Shown: positions 1-8,809 of the stretch, one piece after another
Position numbering within the stretch: the stretch's first letter is position 1
Layout of the letters: each line of letters begins with the position of its first letter
Position numbers and translations under genes: made by a program
Assembly (NCBI RefSeq): GCF_024609785.1
Contig: NZ_JANHJQ010000016.1
Span: 58,966 to 122,965 of the forward strand
Reading direction: 5' to 3'
Origin: Pseudalkalibacillus decolorationis
GTDB lineage: Bacteria > Bacillota > Bacilli > Bacillales > Fictibacillaceae
DNA length: 64,000 nucleotides
The notes under the pieces: model-generated
What the model was told of the DNA's origin: nothing
The model's input: only the letters and a program-made list of their open reading frames with translations
The model's database searches: none

Positions 1-10
1 TGTTCTTTAA

Positions 11-29
11 ATGAACATGTTCATATAAT
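11..29 (+). promoter_or_regulatory. Operator-like palindrome overlapping a -10 box
   Basis: ATGAACATGTTCAT (11-24) is a perfect 14-bp palindrome that runs directly into TATAAT (24-29), a good -10 box about 34 bp before the first gene. This placement suits a repressor site. The TetR gene at 2859, in the same unit, is the obvious candidate binder. That link is inference; the -35 region is at or beyond the window edge. Confidence 0.45.
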
Positions 30-62
30 CTGAATATTACAATATATGAAAGGGGCCTAGAA

Positions 63-1211
63 ATGACGGTAGAAGGGGAATCAATTGAAAAACGATTGAA
101 AGCGCTTCGACAACGGATGGATGATAAAGGGATAGACGTTTCGTTGTTGTGGGATCCGGATAACGAGTATTATTTAAGTGGATTCAGGGCAATTTCTTAC
201 TCTCGTCCGATCGTATTAATCGTATATAAGGAGAAAACACAGTATATCATTCCAGCATTAGAAAATGACCATGCTCGTGAAAAGGCAAAAGTCGATGAGT
301 TTTTTGTCTATCACGAAAAAATTCAAAACAGGCATATGGATACAACTTATTTGCAGCCGCTTCAGCGAATATTGAACGAATTGACTAAAGACAAGGTGTT
401 CGGTCTAGAATTGGATATCGTACCTGCTTTTGTTTACCGGTTACTTCAGGAAAAAGGTTTTGAAATTAAAGACATAGGTCAGGATCTTATTGATTTACGT
501 GCTATAAAAGATAAAGAGGAAATCTATTGGCTTGAACAGGCAGGTCGCCTCTCTGATATTGCACTTGAAGCATCATTTGCAAATGTAAAAGCAGGGATGA
601 GTGAATTGGAATTTGACTCTTTTGGTGACAGCAAATTACTAGAAATGGCTTCAAAAGATTACCCGGATCATATCGTTGGTTATGAAAACTGGACTTGTTC
701 AGGTATCGAGCGCAGTGTAATGCCGCATCTGTATTCCAGTACACGCAGGTTTAATGAAAATGATGTCATCATTCACAGTCGTCAAGTGTGGATCAACGGA
801 TACCGGGCTGAGAACGAACGTACTTTCTTTGTCGGTCAACCATCAGATGAACAAAGGAAATGCTTGCAGCTGGCGATTGATGCGCAACAGGCAGGCATGG
901 ATATGATCAAGCCAGGAGTCAAAGCGAAAGATGTGGATATTGCTTCATTCAAAGTATTTGAAGAAGAAGGATATGGAGAGTATGTGCAACACCGTATTGG
1001 TCACGGTTTAGGCTTGACAGAACACGAAGAACCTTATCTCCGTTTTGACAATGATCTTGTATTGGAAGAGGGCATGGTTTATACAATCGAACCCGGAATT
1101 TACGTACCTGGAGTCGGCGGTTTCCGTCATTCAGACACTGTCATTTTGACGAATGACGGATGTCGTAGCATTACCCAATACCCACGGAAATTAGACGATT
1201 TGATATTTTAA
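63..1211 (+). CDS. Creatinase-like M24 family hydrolase (paralogue 1)
   Basis: A 382-residue cytosolic protein with the two-domain pita-bread layout of M24 enzymes: an N-terminal creatinase_N-type domain (about 1-140) and a C-terminal catalytic domain (about 150-382). The His motif is present (H310-x3-H314, in HRIGHGLGL), as is EPGIYVPG. The usual metal ligands are not: the Asp-rich stretch reads GYRAENERTF, and the last Glu site reads GFRHSDT. GY-x-A-x2-ERT is the pattern I recall from metal-free creatinase, so a C-N hydrolase of the creatinase or ectoine-hydrolase type is more likely than a prolidase. ATG 63 follows AAAGGGGCC. The BCCT transporter gene starts 27 bp downstream, so the substrate is probably a betaine-like or compatible solute. 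The exact substrate is unknown. Confidence 0.75.
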   Translation: MTVEGESIEKRLKALRQRMDDKGIDVSLLWDPDNEYYLSGFRAISYSRPIVLIVYKEKTQYIIPALENDHAREKAKVDEFFVYHEKIQNRHMDTTYLQPLQRILNELTKDKVFGLELDIVPAFVYRLLQEKGFEIKDIGQDLIDLRAIKDKEEIYWLEQAGRLSDIALEASFANVKAGMSELEFDSFGDSKLLEMASKDYPDHIVGYENWTCSGIERSVMPHLYSSTRRFNENDVIIHSRQVWINGYRAENERTFFVGQPSDEQRKCLQLAIDAQQAGMDMIKPGVKAKDVDIASFKVFEEEGYGEYVQHRIGHGLGLTEHEEPYLRFDNDLVLEEGMVYTIEPGIYVPGVGGFRHSDTVILTNDGCRSITQYPRKLDDLIF

Positions 1212-1238
1212 TATACAACATTGGAGGTGCTTAAAACA

Positions 1239-2759
1239 ATGAATCGTAAACTTGATAATTCTATTTTCTGGCCTTCCATTGTATTAGTGGTTCTCTTCAC
1301 ATTTTTGCTTGTCATTTTCAGGGAATCTGCAGCACCTGTTCTAGCAGGTATGATGTCCGGCATCAACAACAGTTTGGGATGGGCATTTGAATTTCTGACG
1401 ATTGGTTTATTTATTATATTGCTTTGGCTGATGTTTGGTCGTTTTGGAAGAGTGAAACTAGGAAGTGCAGATGATCAACCGGAATTCTCACGATTTAGTT
1501 GGGGAGGGATGTTGTTCTGTGCAAGTATGGGTACAAGCATTATGTACTGGTCGATTGTGGAACCGCTTTATTATTACACAGGGCCTCCCTTTGGTATTAA
1601 GGCGAATTCTAAAGAAGCAGCAGACGTTGCATTAAGCTATGGGTTATTCCACTGGGGAATTTCAGCCTGGGCTCTCTACGCATTGCCAGCTGTAGTCATT
1701 GCCTACAGTTTCTTCGTCCGAAAGGATGCATCACTAAAAATCAGCACTTCCTGCAGAGGTGCATTAGGAAAGCATGCGGATGGACTACTTGGTAAAATCA
1801 TCGACATCCTTGTAATTTGGAGTATGGTAGGCGGCTTGGGTACATCATTAGGGCTTGGAGTTCCAATGGTGTCCGCTGTCATTGGAGATATTTTCGGTAT
1901 CGAACCGTCTATTGGATTAAGCATTATCATTATTATCATATGGACCGCCATTTTCAGCTCCAGTGCTTACCTGGGCTTATACAGCGGGATTAAAAAATTA
2001 AGTGACTGGAATGTTTACATGGCGTTGGGAATTGCAGTATTTGTCATTCTGGTGGGACCGACTCTGTTTATTCTGTCTTACTTCACAAACAGTATGGGCA
2101 TTATGCTCGACAATTTCATGAGAATGAGTTTATATACAGACCCTATCTATAAGAGTGGATTCCCACAAACCTGGACGATTTTCTATTGGGCATGGTTTGC
2201 AGCAACTGCCCCATTTATCGGACTGTTTGTTGCCAGGATTTCTAAAGGACGTACCATTCGTGAACTTATAGCAAATGTTTTACTATGGGGATCTGTCGGT
2301 AGTTGGTTATATTTTGCAGTATTTGGGGGCTATACGTTGAATCTCGAATTAACGGGAGAGTTACCTCTGACAAAAATATTGAGTGAACAAGGCGGTCCAG
2401 CTGTCATTGTGGCAGTATTGAACTCATTACCATTAGCACCAGTCGTATTAATCTTCTTTCTTATTCTGGGCTTTATATTCCTGTCAACATCTCTCGACTC
2501 AGCCACCTATGTCATCGCAAGCATTGCAACAGCTGAATTAAGAAGTAATGAAGAGCCTGCACGCTGGCACCGATTATTATGGGGTGTAGTTCTTTCAGCA
2601 ATGGCGATCGGTTTAACAATCGTTGGCGGATTAGAAGTCGTGCAAACTTCATCTGTACTCGTATCAGTTCCTATAATCGTTATCTACGTTTTATTATGTG
2701 TTTCATTGATTAAGTGGTTGAAGCATGACGAAAAGAACCTTGTATATGTTGAAAAATAA
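1239..2759 (+). CDS. BCCT family betaine/carnitine/choline-type transporter
   Basis: An integral membrane Na+- or H+-coupled transporter of quaternary-ammonium or related zwitterionic solutes, 506 residues with about 12 hydrophobic segments. The family signature around the GTSIMYWSIVEP and YYYTGPPFG stretch is clear, as is the conserved tryptophan-rich segment near FYWAWFAATAPFIG. An in-frame TTG lies upstream at 1221, but GGAGGTG at 1223-1229 ideally serves the ATG at 1239, so I start there. It sits 27 bp behind the M24 hydrolase and before a TetR gene, suggesting an uptake-plus-hydrolysis unit. Which solute it carries cannot be read from the sequence. Confidence 0.9.
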   Translation: MNRKLDNSIFWPSIVLVVLFTFLLVIFRESAAPVLAGMMSGINNSLGWAFEFLTIGLFIILLWLMFGRFGRVKLGSADDQPEFSRFSWGGMLFCASMGTSIMYWSIVEPLYYYTGPPFGIKANSKEAADVALSYGLFHWGISAWALYALPAVVIAYSFFVRKDASLKISTSCRGALGKHADGLLGKIIDILVIWSMVGGLGTSLGLGVPMVSAVIGDIFGIEPSIGLSIIIIIIWTAIFSSSAYLGLYSGIKKLSDWNVYMALGIAVFVILVGPTLFILSYFTNSMGIMLDNFMRMSLYTDPIYKSGFPQTWTIFYWAWFAATAPFIGLFVARISKGRTIRELIANVLLWGSVGSWLYFAVFGGYTLNLELTGELPLTKILSEQGGPAVIVAVLNSLPLAPVVLIFFLILGFIFLSTSLDSATYVIASIATAELRSNEEPARWHRLLWGVVLSAMAIGLTIVGGLEVVQTSSVLVSVPIIVIYVLLCVSLIKWLKHDEKNLVYVEK

Positions 2760-2858
2760 GCGATTGTTAATAGTGTGAATTTGCCCCATTTAGAAACAAG
2801 GTCTACAATTATAGGTAGCATTGAATGCTGTAAACGATTAGGTCAGGAAGTGAATAAC

Positions 2859-3557
2859 GTGAAGGCTGGGAGAAGAGAATTAAAAAAAGAACGCATGTGG
2901 GGCTATTTTATCGATGCGACTGTTGATGTGATAGAAAAAGAAGGAATCGATCAAGTCACAATTCGAAAAGTGTCCGACAAAGCCGGTTTCACAAGTTCAA
3001 CGGTCTATAATTATTTCCAAGAGTTCTCGCATCTAATCTTCTTTGCTGCTATGCGCTTTACAAAGGATTATATTGAAGAATTACCAATTTATATAAATCA
3101 AGGCACAAATACGATTGAAAAATGGTTGTACATTTGGGAATGCTTTTGCAAACACTCATTTGAAAAACCTGAAATCTATTCAACTATTTTTATCAGCAAT
3201 CTCGGTTCTGTGCCTGAAGACCTTTTGGAAAATTACTATAAAACGTATCAAGATGATTTAATTGGTCTGCCTGAACCTATTCGTATCATTGTTCTAGAGC
3301 ACACTTTTTCGAAACGGAGCGCTCTATATTTGCAGGAGGCAGTTGATGAAGGACTGATTGAACAAAGGGATGTTGAGTTTATTTCCGACACGACGATGTT
3401 AATATGGAAAGGTATGATGTCTACGGTGTTAAATCACCGGCGAAAATACACCACTGAAGAAGCAATCAGACAAACCTTGTTTTACGTGTATGAAAGTGTA
3501 ATGAAAGTTGTTACGTCGGATAAAAGAAAAGAAATTAATGTTGAATTTAATTATTGA
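2859..3557 (+). CDS. TetR/AcrR family transcriptional regulator
   Basis: A 232-residue DNA-binding protein. The N-terminal helix-turn-helix is typical of TetR: ATVDVIEKEGIDQVTIRKVSD, then a turn, then SSTVYNYF (about residues 15-55). It is followed by an all-helical ligand domain. The open frame extends upstream to 2775, but GTG 2859 with AGGAAG eight bases before it is the convincing start. Being last in the M24-BCCT unit, it probably responds to the imported solute and may bind the palindrome at 11-24; both points are inference. Confidence 0.8.
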   Translation: MKAGRRELKKERMWGYFIDATVDVIEKEGIDQVTIRKVSDKAGFTSSTVYNYFQEFSHLIFFAAMRFTKDYIEELPIYINQGTNTIEKWLYIWECFCKHSFEKPEIYSTIFISNLGSVPEDLLENYYKTYQDDLIGLPEPIRIIVLEHTFSKRSALYLQEAVDEGLIEQRDVEFISDTTMLIWKGMMSTVLNHRRKYTTEEAIRQTLFYVYESVMKVVTSDKRKEINVEFNY

Positions 3558-3982
3558 AACATGATGTTAAAAGATACAGAAGGAATAATTAGGATCCTTT
3601 AGCTATAGAAGTACCAGCCAAGTTAATTCAAAAGTTGTCACCTGAAGATATCGAGCGTGCAAAAGTAGTTTGCTCTGCATCATTATGTTAATCATGGAGT
3701 TATGTTATATAGAAGAAAATATTATCGACAATCTGATAAAACCTTATTATTTAGGTGTAACGAACTGGAATTCACTACCTTAGTAAATGCAAAATTAAAA
3801 TAAGTGACCTTGTTCATTCTAATCAGATAACAAGGTCGCTTACACTGTTAACGTACCTATTACTTATATCCCTTTAGATGTTGTTATTGGTAGTTCTATT
3901 AACCAATGATCCTTCTGATTTTCTGGTAATGTGTAAGAAAGCAAATTACTTATTTAGCTGATAAATTCTCAAAAGAATTAAT
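3558..3982. other. Intergenic region with possible coding remnant
   Basis: Between the TetR and PrpF-family stop codons. Around 3595-3690 the plus strand reads as a short protein-like stretch (DPLAIEVPAKLIQKLSP...) ending in TAA, without a start or ribosome binding site. It may be the remnant of a deleted gene; I do not recognise the family. The only other structure is the hairpin at 3802-3841. Confidence 0.3.
3802..3841 (-). terminator. Rho-independent terminator of the prpF-like gene
   Basis: A 13-bp stem with one G-T pair (3802-3814 with 3829-3841) and a 14-nt loop. Read on the minus strand, the stem is followed by ATTTTAATTTT, a U-rich tail. It lies about 140 bp past the stop of the minus-strand gene. 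There is no T run on the plus side. Confidence 0.6.
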
Positions 3983-5110
3983 TTAAGCTAACATGTAGGA
4001 AAACCCATAACTTTTCTTTGTATATACAAACCCTTCCAAAATCCTTCTTGCTGTACGTACCACTTTGATTGAACTAATTTGTCCGGCGATTAAATCTACC
4101 TTCGTTTGCATAATACCGGCAGGGTGTGCTATCCGAAATACCTCTTGATCAATTGATACTATATCTGATAAAATCGTATCCTTTAAAAAGGCACCTGCGG
4201 TTGTACAAATGGCACCTGTAATCGCTAGAGTTTGATGTGGTTTTTGCATAGACATCATTCTTATCGTACATTCCATATCTGAAGCTTTTCTTTCTACCCC
4301 AGATGCATCAATGTAATCCATTGCGGGAGCGATAATAGTCATTTTGGGCACAGCAGGAGATTTTTTAGTTGCGTCTCCTTTAGTGGCAAATTGACACATT
4401 TCGGCTGTAATTGACCTGATTTCCTCAAGTTCATTCAATTTTTCTTGAGTGAATTCATGAGGCATTTCAGATCCAATGAGGCCGACATCATTAGCTTTAA
4501 CAAAGACTAATGGATTGGCAACATCAATAATGGAAACATTTAGAGGGCCTCTAGGTGTTTGAATCACATCGATCGTGTTTCCAGTCGGAAACAGCTTTCC
4601 GGTTACTGCGCCTTCAGCTTTAGTGAAAGAAAGATAAATAGGGGAACCTGTTCCCGGTACTCCAGGAATTGAACACATTCCATCTGTTTTGACATGCCCT
4701 TTTTCAACTTCAACCTCAGCGATAATCACCTTCTGAGTATTTGTGTTAAATATTCTGACTGTTGTAATAGGCTCTGTCGCTGGTACAAACCCTTGCTCAA
4801 TTGCAAAAGGTCCGACCGCTGAGGAAATGTTTCCACAATTCCCTTGAAAATCAACTAATTGATCTTCAATACTTATTTGTGCAAATGTGTATTCCACATC
4901 TATCTCTTCTAGCTCAGACTTCTTGATAATGGCTGCTTTACTTGTTAATGAATCTGCTCCACCAAGGCCGTCAATTTGTCTATGGTCTGGACTTCCCATA
5001 ATATCCAAAAGAAATTCATCCCACAGCGATTGATCGGCTGGCATATCCTCAAAATGGAGAAAAACACCTTTACTTGTTCCACCACGCATAACCACAACAG
5101 GCACTTTCAT
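3983..5110 (-). CDS. PrpF family isomerase/tautomerase
   Basis: A 375-residue cytosolic protein of the PrpF (DUF453) family, whose members isomerise double bonds in tricarboxylic acids, such as 2-methylaconitate in the methylcitrate cycle or 4-oxalomesaconate in gallate breakdown. Recognition comes from the N-terminal VVVMRGGTSKGVFLH and GGADSLTSKAA, the QGNCGNISSAVGPFAIEQG block and the C-terminal HPAGIMQTKVD. The length is normal for the family. No acnD or prpBC homologue is nearby, so the reaction is open. The divergent LysR gene and the citrate-type transporter beyond it suggest tricarboxylate use. Confidence 0.85.
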   Translation of the reverse strand: MKVPVVVMRGGTSKGVFLHFEDMPADQSLWDEFLLDIMGSPDHRQIDGLGGADSLTSKAAIIKKSELEEIDVEYTFAQISIEDQLVDFQGNCGNISSAVGPFAIEQGFVPATEPITTVRIFNTNTQKVIIAEVEVEKGHVKTDGMCSIPGVPGTGSPIYLSFTKAEGAVTGKLFPTGNTIDVIQTPRGPLNVSIIDVANPLVFVKANDVGLIGSEMPHEFTQEKLNELEEIRSITAEMCQFATKGDATKKSPAVPKMTIIAPAMDYIDASGVERKASDMECTIRMMSMQKPHQTLAITGAICTTAGAFLKDTILSDIVSIDQEVFRIAHPAGIMQTKVDLIAGQISSIKVVRTARRILEGFVYTKKSYGFSYMLA

Positions 5111-5172
5111 TTCCGATAACCACCTTTTCTCATTTGTTTTTCAAAAAAGTACCGGTGCTTCTAAAAAAATAG

Positions 5173-5191
5173 TATGATAAGTATAATCATA
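5173..5191. promoter_or_regulatory. LysR-type dyad between divergent genes
   Basis: TATGAT-N7-ATCATA (5173-5178 and 5186-5191) is an interrupted inverted repeat of the size LysR proteins bind. It lies in the 150-bp gap between the prpF-like gene and the divergent LysR gene. Binding by that LysR protein is inference. Confidence 0.4.
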
Positions 5192-5261
5192 AGTAAAATA
5201 GATAATTTATTTGATAAAACCAAAAAAAAACTTATAATCAAATTGGTTGGTGTTGTACAAT

Positions 5262-6125
5262 ATGGATGAAAAAGACTGGAACGCTATAAGAATTTTGTAT
5301 GAAGAGAAAAATATTAGCCGTGCATCAGAACGATTATATATTTCTCAACCAGCGCTTACTTACAGACTTAAAAATTTAGAAAAAGATTTTGGTACGAGTT
5401 TGTTTTATAAAATAAGAGGTGGTATTGAGTTTACTTCCGAAGGTATACATTTAGCAGACTACTCAGAAGAAATGATCAAAAAGTTGCAAAAAACGAAAGA
5501 CTATATGTTAAATATGAAAAGTGAAGTGAGAGGAACATTACGTCTAGGAGTATCAAGTAACTTTGCTCAATATAAGCTACCCAAAATACTAAAAAGGTTT
5601 TCAATGAAATATCCAAATGTACAATTCAATGTGAATACAGGGTGGAGTACAGATATCATGCACCTTCTTGATTCCTCTAGTGTACAACTTGGGATACTAC
5701 GTGGTAATTACGACTGGTATGGAATAAAAACATTACTGAATAAGGAAAGACTTTGTCTGATTTCTAAAAAAGAAATCGATATGGTTAATTTGCCTGAATT
5801 GCCATTTATTAATTACAAAACAGATAGCTCACTAAAAAATCTAATTAATGGGTGGTGGCATGATAGGTTTTCTGAGCCACCATTCGTTACGATGGAAACA
5901 GACAGACAAGAAACGTGCAAAGAAATGGTCAAAAATGATTTAGGCGTTGCGATCCTGCCTGAAATTTGTTTACAACCTTCTGATAACCTTCATACATACG
6001 GTTTATCTTACAAAAATGGAGAACCCGTACTAAGAAATACTTGGTTGATGTATAATCAAGATTCTTTAAAACTATCCACTGTTAAAAATTTCATTGACTT
6101 TTTAAATGAAAATCCTAATATTTGA
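5262..6125 (+). CDS. LysR family transcriptional regulator
   Basis: A 287-residue regulator. Residues 1-60 hold the LysR helix-turn-helix (WNAIRILYEEKNISRASERL, then SQPALTYRLKNLEKDFG), followed by a periplasmic-binding-like effector domain. ATG 5262 is preferred over the in-frame TTG at 5247 because the homology starts at MDEKDW, although the ribosome binding site is weak in either case. It is divergent from the prpF-like gene and 0.35 kb before the citrate-type transporter, so it probably controls one or both. Confidence 0.85.
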   Translation: MDEKDWNAIRILYEEKNISRASERLYISQPALTYRLKNLEKDFGTSLFYKIRGGIEFTSEGIHLADYSEEMIKKLQKTKDYMLNMKSEVRGTLRLGVSSNFAQYKLPKILKRFSMKYPNVQFNVNTGWSTDIMHLLDSSSVQLGILRGNYDWYGIKTLLNKERLCLISKKEIDMVNLPELPFINYKTDSSLKNLINGWWHDRFSEPPFVTMETDRQETCKEMVKNDLGVAILPEICLQPSDNLHTYGLSYKNGEPVLRNTWLMYNQDSLKLSTVKNFIDFLNENPNI

Positions 6126-6152
6126 TTGATTTAGTAACGAACATTTCCACAT

Positions 6153-6240
6153 AAAGAAAACTTGGCTAGCGCCAAGCCTTAGCGCAGGCGATCGCCTTAG
6201 TTGCGCTTATACTATAGAAAGTATTTTTATACTTAACGTG
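6153..6240 (+). repeat. R1 palindromic repeat, copy 1
   Basis: About 90 bp beginning AAAGAAAACTTGGCTAGCG and ending TTAACGTG. It contains the hairpin CTTGGC-TAGC-GCCAAG, the palindrome GGCGATCGCC, and a third hairpin that is shortened in this copy by loss of TTTC near its end. The same element occurs at 15365, 19804, 29084 (right half only) and 38288, with a core at 59648. All copies are intergenic. Confidence 0.85.
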
Positions 6241-6242
6241 TA

Positions 6243-6277
6243 AAAAAGAACGAGGGAGCATTCCTTCGTTCTTTTTT
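6243..6277 (+). terminator. Rho-independent terminator of the LysR gene
   Basis: The stem AAAAAAGAACGA pairs with TCGTTCTTTTTT around a GGGAGCATTCCT centre. The T run makes it a good plus-strand terminator; the matching A run makes it potentially bidirectional. Confidence 0.7.
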
Positions 6278-6444
6278 ATCAACTAATTCCTTCTTTGGTT
6301 TATAAGATATTTTTTAAAAATGTATTAAAAAATATATATTTTACTTATTTTTATACTTGTAATAGTCTTAAAATATAAAATATTTAGAAAAGCGCTTGAT
6401 GATACAGATGTACTTGGATATTGAACACTATACATTCTTTTCAT

Positions 6445-6460
6445 TTGTAAGCGCTTTTTT
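6445..6460 (+). promoter_or_regulatory. Putative cre (CcpA) site
   Basis: TTGTAAGCGCTTTTTT matches the cre consensus WTGNAANCGNWWNCAW at 14 of 16 positions. It lies just before the citrate-type transporter reading frame. Catabolite repression of CitM-type transporters is known in Bacillus, so the placement is sensible. Confidence 0.4.
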
Positions 6461-6479
6461 ACTACTAGGAGGGATTAGT

Positions 6480-7789
6480 ATTCTTACATTTTTAGGAGTT
6501 TCAATGGTAGTCGTCTTCACTTATTTGATTATGGCAAAACGATTATCACCTGTTGCAGCCCTTGTAATAGTTCCCATTGTCTTCGCGTTAATTAGTGGTT
6601 TGGCTCAAAGCTCGGGGATATGATGCTTGATGGTTTAAAGGTTGTAGCTCCTTCAGCTGCTTTACTACTGTTTGCTATTTTGTTTTTCGGTATATTGATC
6701 GATGCGGGACTCTTTGACCCACTTATAAATAAGATGGTGAAAATCATCAAAGGCGACCCAGTTAAAATAGCTATCGGAACTGCAGTGATTGCAATGACAG
6801 TAGCATTAGACGGGGATGGGACCACTACTCATATGATTACGATTTCAGCAATGTTGGCACTATATCTACGATTAGGTATGAATCCTCTCGTGCTTGCAAC
6901 AATATCTATGCTTTCCGTCAGTATCATGAGTGGTATGACTCCTTGGGGTGGACCCGCTACAAGAGCTATCGCAGCTTTAGGACTCGATGCAAATGAATTC
7001 TTTATCCCACTACTACCGACAATGTTTTCAGGAATGGGATGCATTCTTTTTATTTCCTATCTTCTTGGGAAAAAAGAACGCGCAAGAGTTGGTATTATCC
7101 AAACTGAGGAAATCCCCGCGGATGTATTGGAGTCAAATGAAGCAGCTGCAACTTATTCACTGCAAGAAGATATCAAACGTCCTAAATTAAGGTGGGTAAA
7201 CCTGATTCTGGTACTTGCTGTTATGGTGACCTTAGTTATGGGAATCTTACCTGCCCCTGTTTTATTTTTGATCGGCTTTGTAATCGCTGCCATGATCAAC
7301 TATCCGAATCTAGAGCAGCAAAAAGATCGTATTGTATCGCATGCGGGAAATGCTTTAACTGTTGTCACATTAGTGTTTGCTGCAGGTATCTTCTCAGGAA
7401 TTTTTTCCGGAACAAAAATGGTTGATGCAATCGCAAATTCATTGGTGTCAATCATTCCAGAGTCTTTAGGTTCTTTTTTCCCTTTAGTTGTTGCAATAAC
7501 TAGTATGCCGTTTACATTCGCTTTATCCAATGATGCATATTACTTTGGGGTTTTGCCAATTCTCGCTGAAACAGGAGCTGCCTATGGTGCAAGTCCTCTA
7601 GAAATTGCAAGGGCTTCAGTATTAGGGCAACCAGTACATTTTCTAAGTCCACTAGTTGCATCGACTCTTTTGCTGGTAGGAATGGTCAAAACAGACATCG
7701 GAGAACTTCAACGTTTTGCATTTAAATGGGCTGTTCTTTGTTCGTTAGTCATTATGATTGTTGCTTTCTTAACGAGTGCAATCAGTTGA
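6480..7789 (+). pseudogene. CitMHS family citrate/H+ (metal-citrate) transporter, frameshifted
   Basis: A membrane symporter of the CitM/CitH family, about 435 residues if intact, split into two frames. The first part (LTFLGVSMVVVFTYLIMAKRLSP...) ends at TGA 6621. The second starts at the overlapping ATG 6620 (MMLDGLKVVAPSAALLLFAILFFG, then TVALDGDGTTTHMIT) and runs to 7789. CitM homologues read ...GDMM... across the junction; one extra G in the GGGG run at 6614-6617 would restore exactly that. The codon where homologues place their start is ATT (6480), correctly spaced from AGGAGGG (6467-6473); alternatives are ATG 6399 or ATG 6504. So there are two lesions, or one lesion plus an unusual start. 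A sequencing error in the G run cannot be excluded, and ATGA coupling could allow two chains. Confidence 0.75.
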
Positions 7790-7826
7790 TTTTTCACTTC
7801 TCATTTTAAGGCGTATCATAATAATT

Positions 7827-7888
7827 TTGGTGGAGGCTTCCAAATGCAGTTCTTACCCCTATATTTGGATGGCTCCCCCAATTTTTTT
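7827..7888 (+). terminator. Rho-independent terminator after the citrate transporter
   Basis: An imperfect 19-bp stem (7827-7845 with 7863-7881, about three non-Watson-Crick positions) is followed by seven T's at 7882-7888. It sits about 40 bp after the transporter stop. Confidence 0.7.
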
Positions 7889-7965
7889 CAAGTAGTCTGA
7901 GAGAAAATAAGTATCGATACGGTTAATTTTTAAATATGAGCAGGTATTTAATGCATACTTCCTAT

Positions 7966-8580
7966 CTACTTGCTTCCATCCCTTGATACATTTCCAACTA
8001 TCTCTATATTAGTAATAACTTTTGTAATAACATTAGCAAGTTTCATTACGGTAAACAAACGGGTATCATTCAAAAATTGTGATGTTGGCAACGGGTCGAT
8101 ATAATTAACTATCCCCATGAAATGGTAATCTCCTATTTCCGGTAACATTTTCTCAAGGGCTTTTCCTGGTACAAGAGGACCCTCTTTAAAAATGACATGC
8201 CCAACTTGATTTTTATCACCTAGACAAGCATCAATACTAAAGATAAGAGGCTTTTTAAATTGTTTATTGATCTCTTTCAGTGTGCCTTTTACATTAAACG
8301 CATGAACCGGTTCTTCTAATGTTCCATAAACACGATAAGGAACCTGATTTTCTTTGAGCATCGTTCCTACTAAAGGACCTAAGGAATCGCCTACATATCG
8401 GTCTGATCCGATACATAAAAAGACAATATCACTATCCATACGTGATGATTGTTGTATAATTTCCTTCATTTTAAGTGCTAATATTTCTATTTCTCTTTCT
8501 TCTGTTTTTTCATTAGATTTTACATAATATAAATTTGCTGCTTGATCTTTTATATCTTTTTCGTTATAAAAAGGGCTCAC
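7966..8580 (-). CDS. yyaC: YyaC-like sporulation protein (DUF1256)
   Basis: A 204-residue protein of the YyaC family, found only in endospore formers and structurally related to hydrogenase-maturation-type proteases and the spore protease GPR. The hallmark core is seen: FLCIGSDRYVGDSLGPLVG (about 53-71), IFSIDACLG (about 113-121), and GDYHFMGIVNY near the end of the domain. The start is GTG 8580 with AGGGGGA before it. The N-terminal ~40 residues are variable. Its biochemical role is not settled in the literature I know. It is the best evidence in this window that the organism sporulates. Confidence 0.85.
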   Translation of the reverse strand: MSPFYNEKDIKDQAANLYYVKSNEKTEEREIEILALKMKEIIQQSSRMDSDIVFLCIGSDRYVGDSLGPLVGTMLKENQVPYRVYGTLEEPVHAFNVKGTLKEINKQFKKPLIFSIDACLGDKNQVGHVIFKEGPLVPGKALEKMLPEIGDYHFMGIVNYIDPLPTSQFLNDTRLFTVMKLANVITKVITNIEIVGNVSRDGSK

Positions 8581-8599
8581 TATTATCCCCCTAAATTAT

Positions 8600-8624
8600 T
8601 TTTCAGCTAATAATTGGCTGAAAA
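8600..8624. other. Hairpin upstream of yyaC
   Basis: TTTTCAGC (8600-8607) pairs perfectly with GCTGAAAA (8617-8624) around a 9-nt loop. It is 20 bp upstream of the yyaC start. It lacks a convincing U tract, so it may be an operator or mRNA structure rather than a terminator. Confidence 0.35.
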
Positions 8625-8809
8625 TGAGATTGAAACCAGACATTTTACAATACTGGTAATCAGGCTTACAACAAATATAGTCTATTTTTAGAAATAAATA
8701 AAATATTGAATTTTTATTTTTATTTATAAGTAAAATTGATTGCTAAATTTTTTCATTACACCTTAAAAGTTTGTAGAATGAGGTGGCTCTTGTTACTCTA
8801 CTGAAAAAT

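Noticed and set aside
63..1211. Prolidase or the DMSP lyase DddP
   Set aside because: Both need the M24 metal ligands, which are replaced here; the GYxAxxERT pattern fits metal-free creatinase-type enzymes better.
6190..6199. Cyanobacterial HIP1-like octamer GCGATCGC
   Set aside because: It occurs only as part of the R1 repeat, not as an independently dispersed motif.
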